DNA of 14,763 bases from Anaerolineae bacterium (GTDB taxonomy: Bacteria; Chloroflexota; Anaerolineae; JAFGEY01), in assembly GCA_016929775.1 (NCBI GenBank), contig JAFGIE010000082.1, positions 1 to 14,763 on the forward strand, written 5' to 3'. How positions within the stretch are numbered: the stretch's first letter is position 1; each line of letters begins with the position of its first letter. This document shows positions 14,718 to 14,763 of the stretch, in pieces. Below the pieces are notes generated by a model. That model saw only the letters and a list, made by a program, of their open reading frames with translations, was not told where the DNA came from and made no database searches. The translations under genes were made by a program, and so were the position numbers.

Positions 14718-14763
14718 ATGGCTGAGCACACCCTTCGAGCGAGACGGAAGAGATGGAGTGCGA
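14718..14763 (+). CDS. Start of an unidentified gene, cut by the window edge
   Basis: ATG 14718 follows a strong AGGAGG (14705-14710) at 7 bases spacing. The 15 visible codons read MAEHTLRARRKRWSA, a basic N-terminus that could be the start of a signal or anchor peptide or a DNA-binding protein; nothing more can be said. It is divergent from the Gfo/Idh/MocA gene and has a TATAAT box and an inverted repeat upstream. Confidence 0.7.
   Translation, partial: MAEHTLRARRKRWSA

Noticed and set aside
1..14763. CRISPR array, tRNA, insertion sequence or prophage genes
   Set aside because: Reading through both strands gave no regularly spaced direct repeats, no tRNA cloverleaf sequences, no transposase or integrase and no terminal inverted repeats with target duplications.

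Overview
The window is high-GC bacterial DNA, densely coded, with many GTG starts and overlapping start/stop codons. Protein style fits Chloroflexota: a lipoprotein-type HlyD adaptor, a double FtsX-domain permease, an FGGxGMYG-type PurN, and a Gmd/Rmd pair beside a GT2 glycosyltransferase. That placement is inference from gene style only; no rRNA or other taxonomic marker is present. There are thirteen complete genes and two gene starts cut by the window edges. No tRNA, insertion sequence, CRISPR array or integrase was seen. No gene-free gap exceeds 300 bases; the longest (14478-14717, about 240 bases) holds promoters and an inverted repeat.

Region 1 (1-5446) opens with a divergent promoter pair. 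The minus promoter serves a gene of which only six codons are inside the window. The plus promoter (TTGCTT-17-TATAAT) drives a tight six-gene run: GDP-4-dehydro-6-deoxy-D-mannose reductase (rmd-like), GDP-mannose 4,6-dehydratase (gmd), TatD-family metallohydrolase, GT2 glycosyltransferase, phosphoribosylglycinamide formyltransferase (purN) and a nitrilase-superfamily amidohydrolase. The first two convert GDP-mannose to GDP-D-rhamnose, and the glycosyltransferase is a plausible user of that sugar. The other three are housekeeping or metabolic genes travelling with them. The run ends at a strong hairpin (5461-5506) shared with the convergent operon.

Region 2 (5506-13300) is a self-contained exporter and regulator module. 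On the minus strand lie two ABC ATPases, an eight-helix double-FtsX permease and a HlyD-like lipoprotein adaptor, all within 20 bases of one another or overlapping. The second ATPase carries a C-terminal cyclic-nucleotide-binding-like domain whose phosphate-binding cassette has lost its key residues. Divergently transcribed is a NarL-type two-component system: a six-helix histidine kinase with no extracytoplasmic sensor domain and a LuxR-type response regulator. The 177-base region between them holds a good sigma-70-like promoter only 6 bases from the kinase ATG (predicted leaderless mRNA) and an inverted repeat that could be an operator. The kinase and regulator probably control the exporter, and this module is the most interesting part of the window.

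Region 3 (13314-14763) has a Gfo/Idh/MocA oxidoreductase on the minus strand with its own promoter. Divergent from it is the start of another gene (ATG 14718), preceded by a TATAAT box and a 10-bp-stem inverted repeat.
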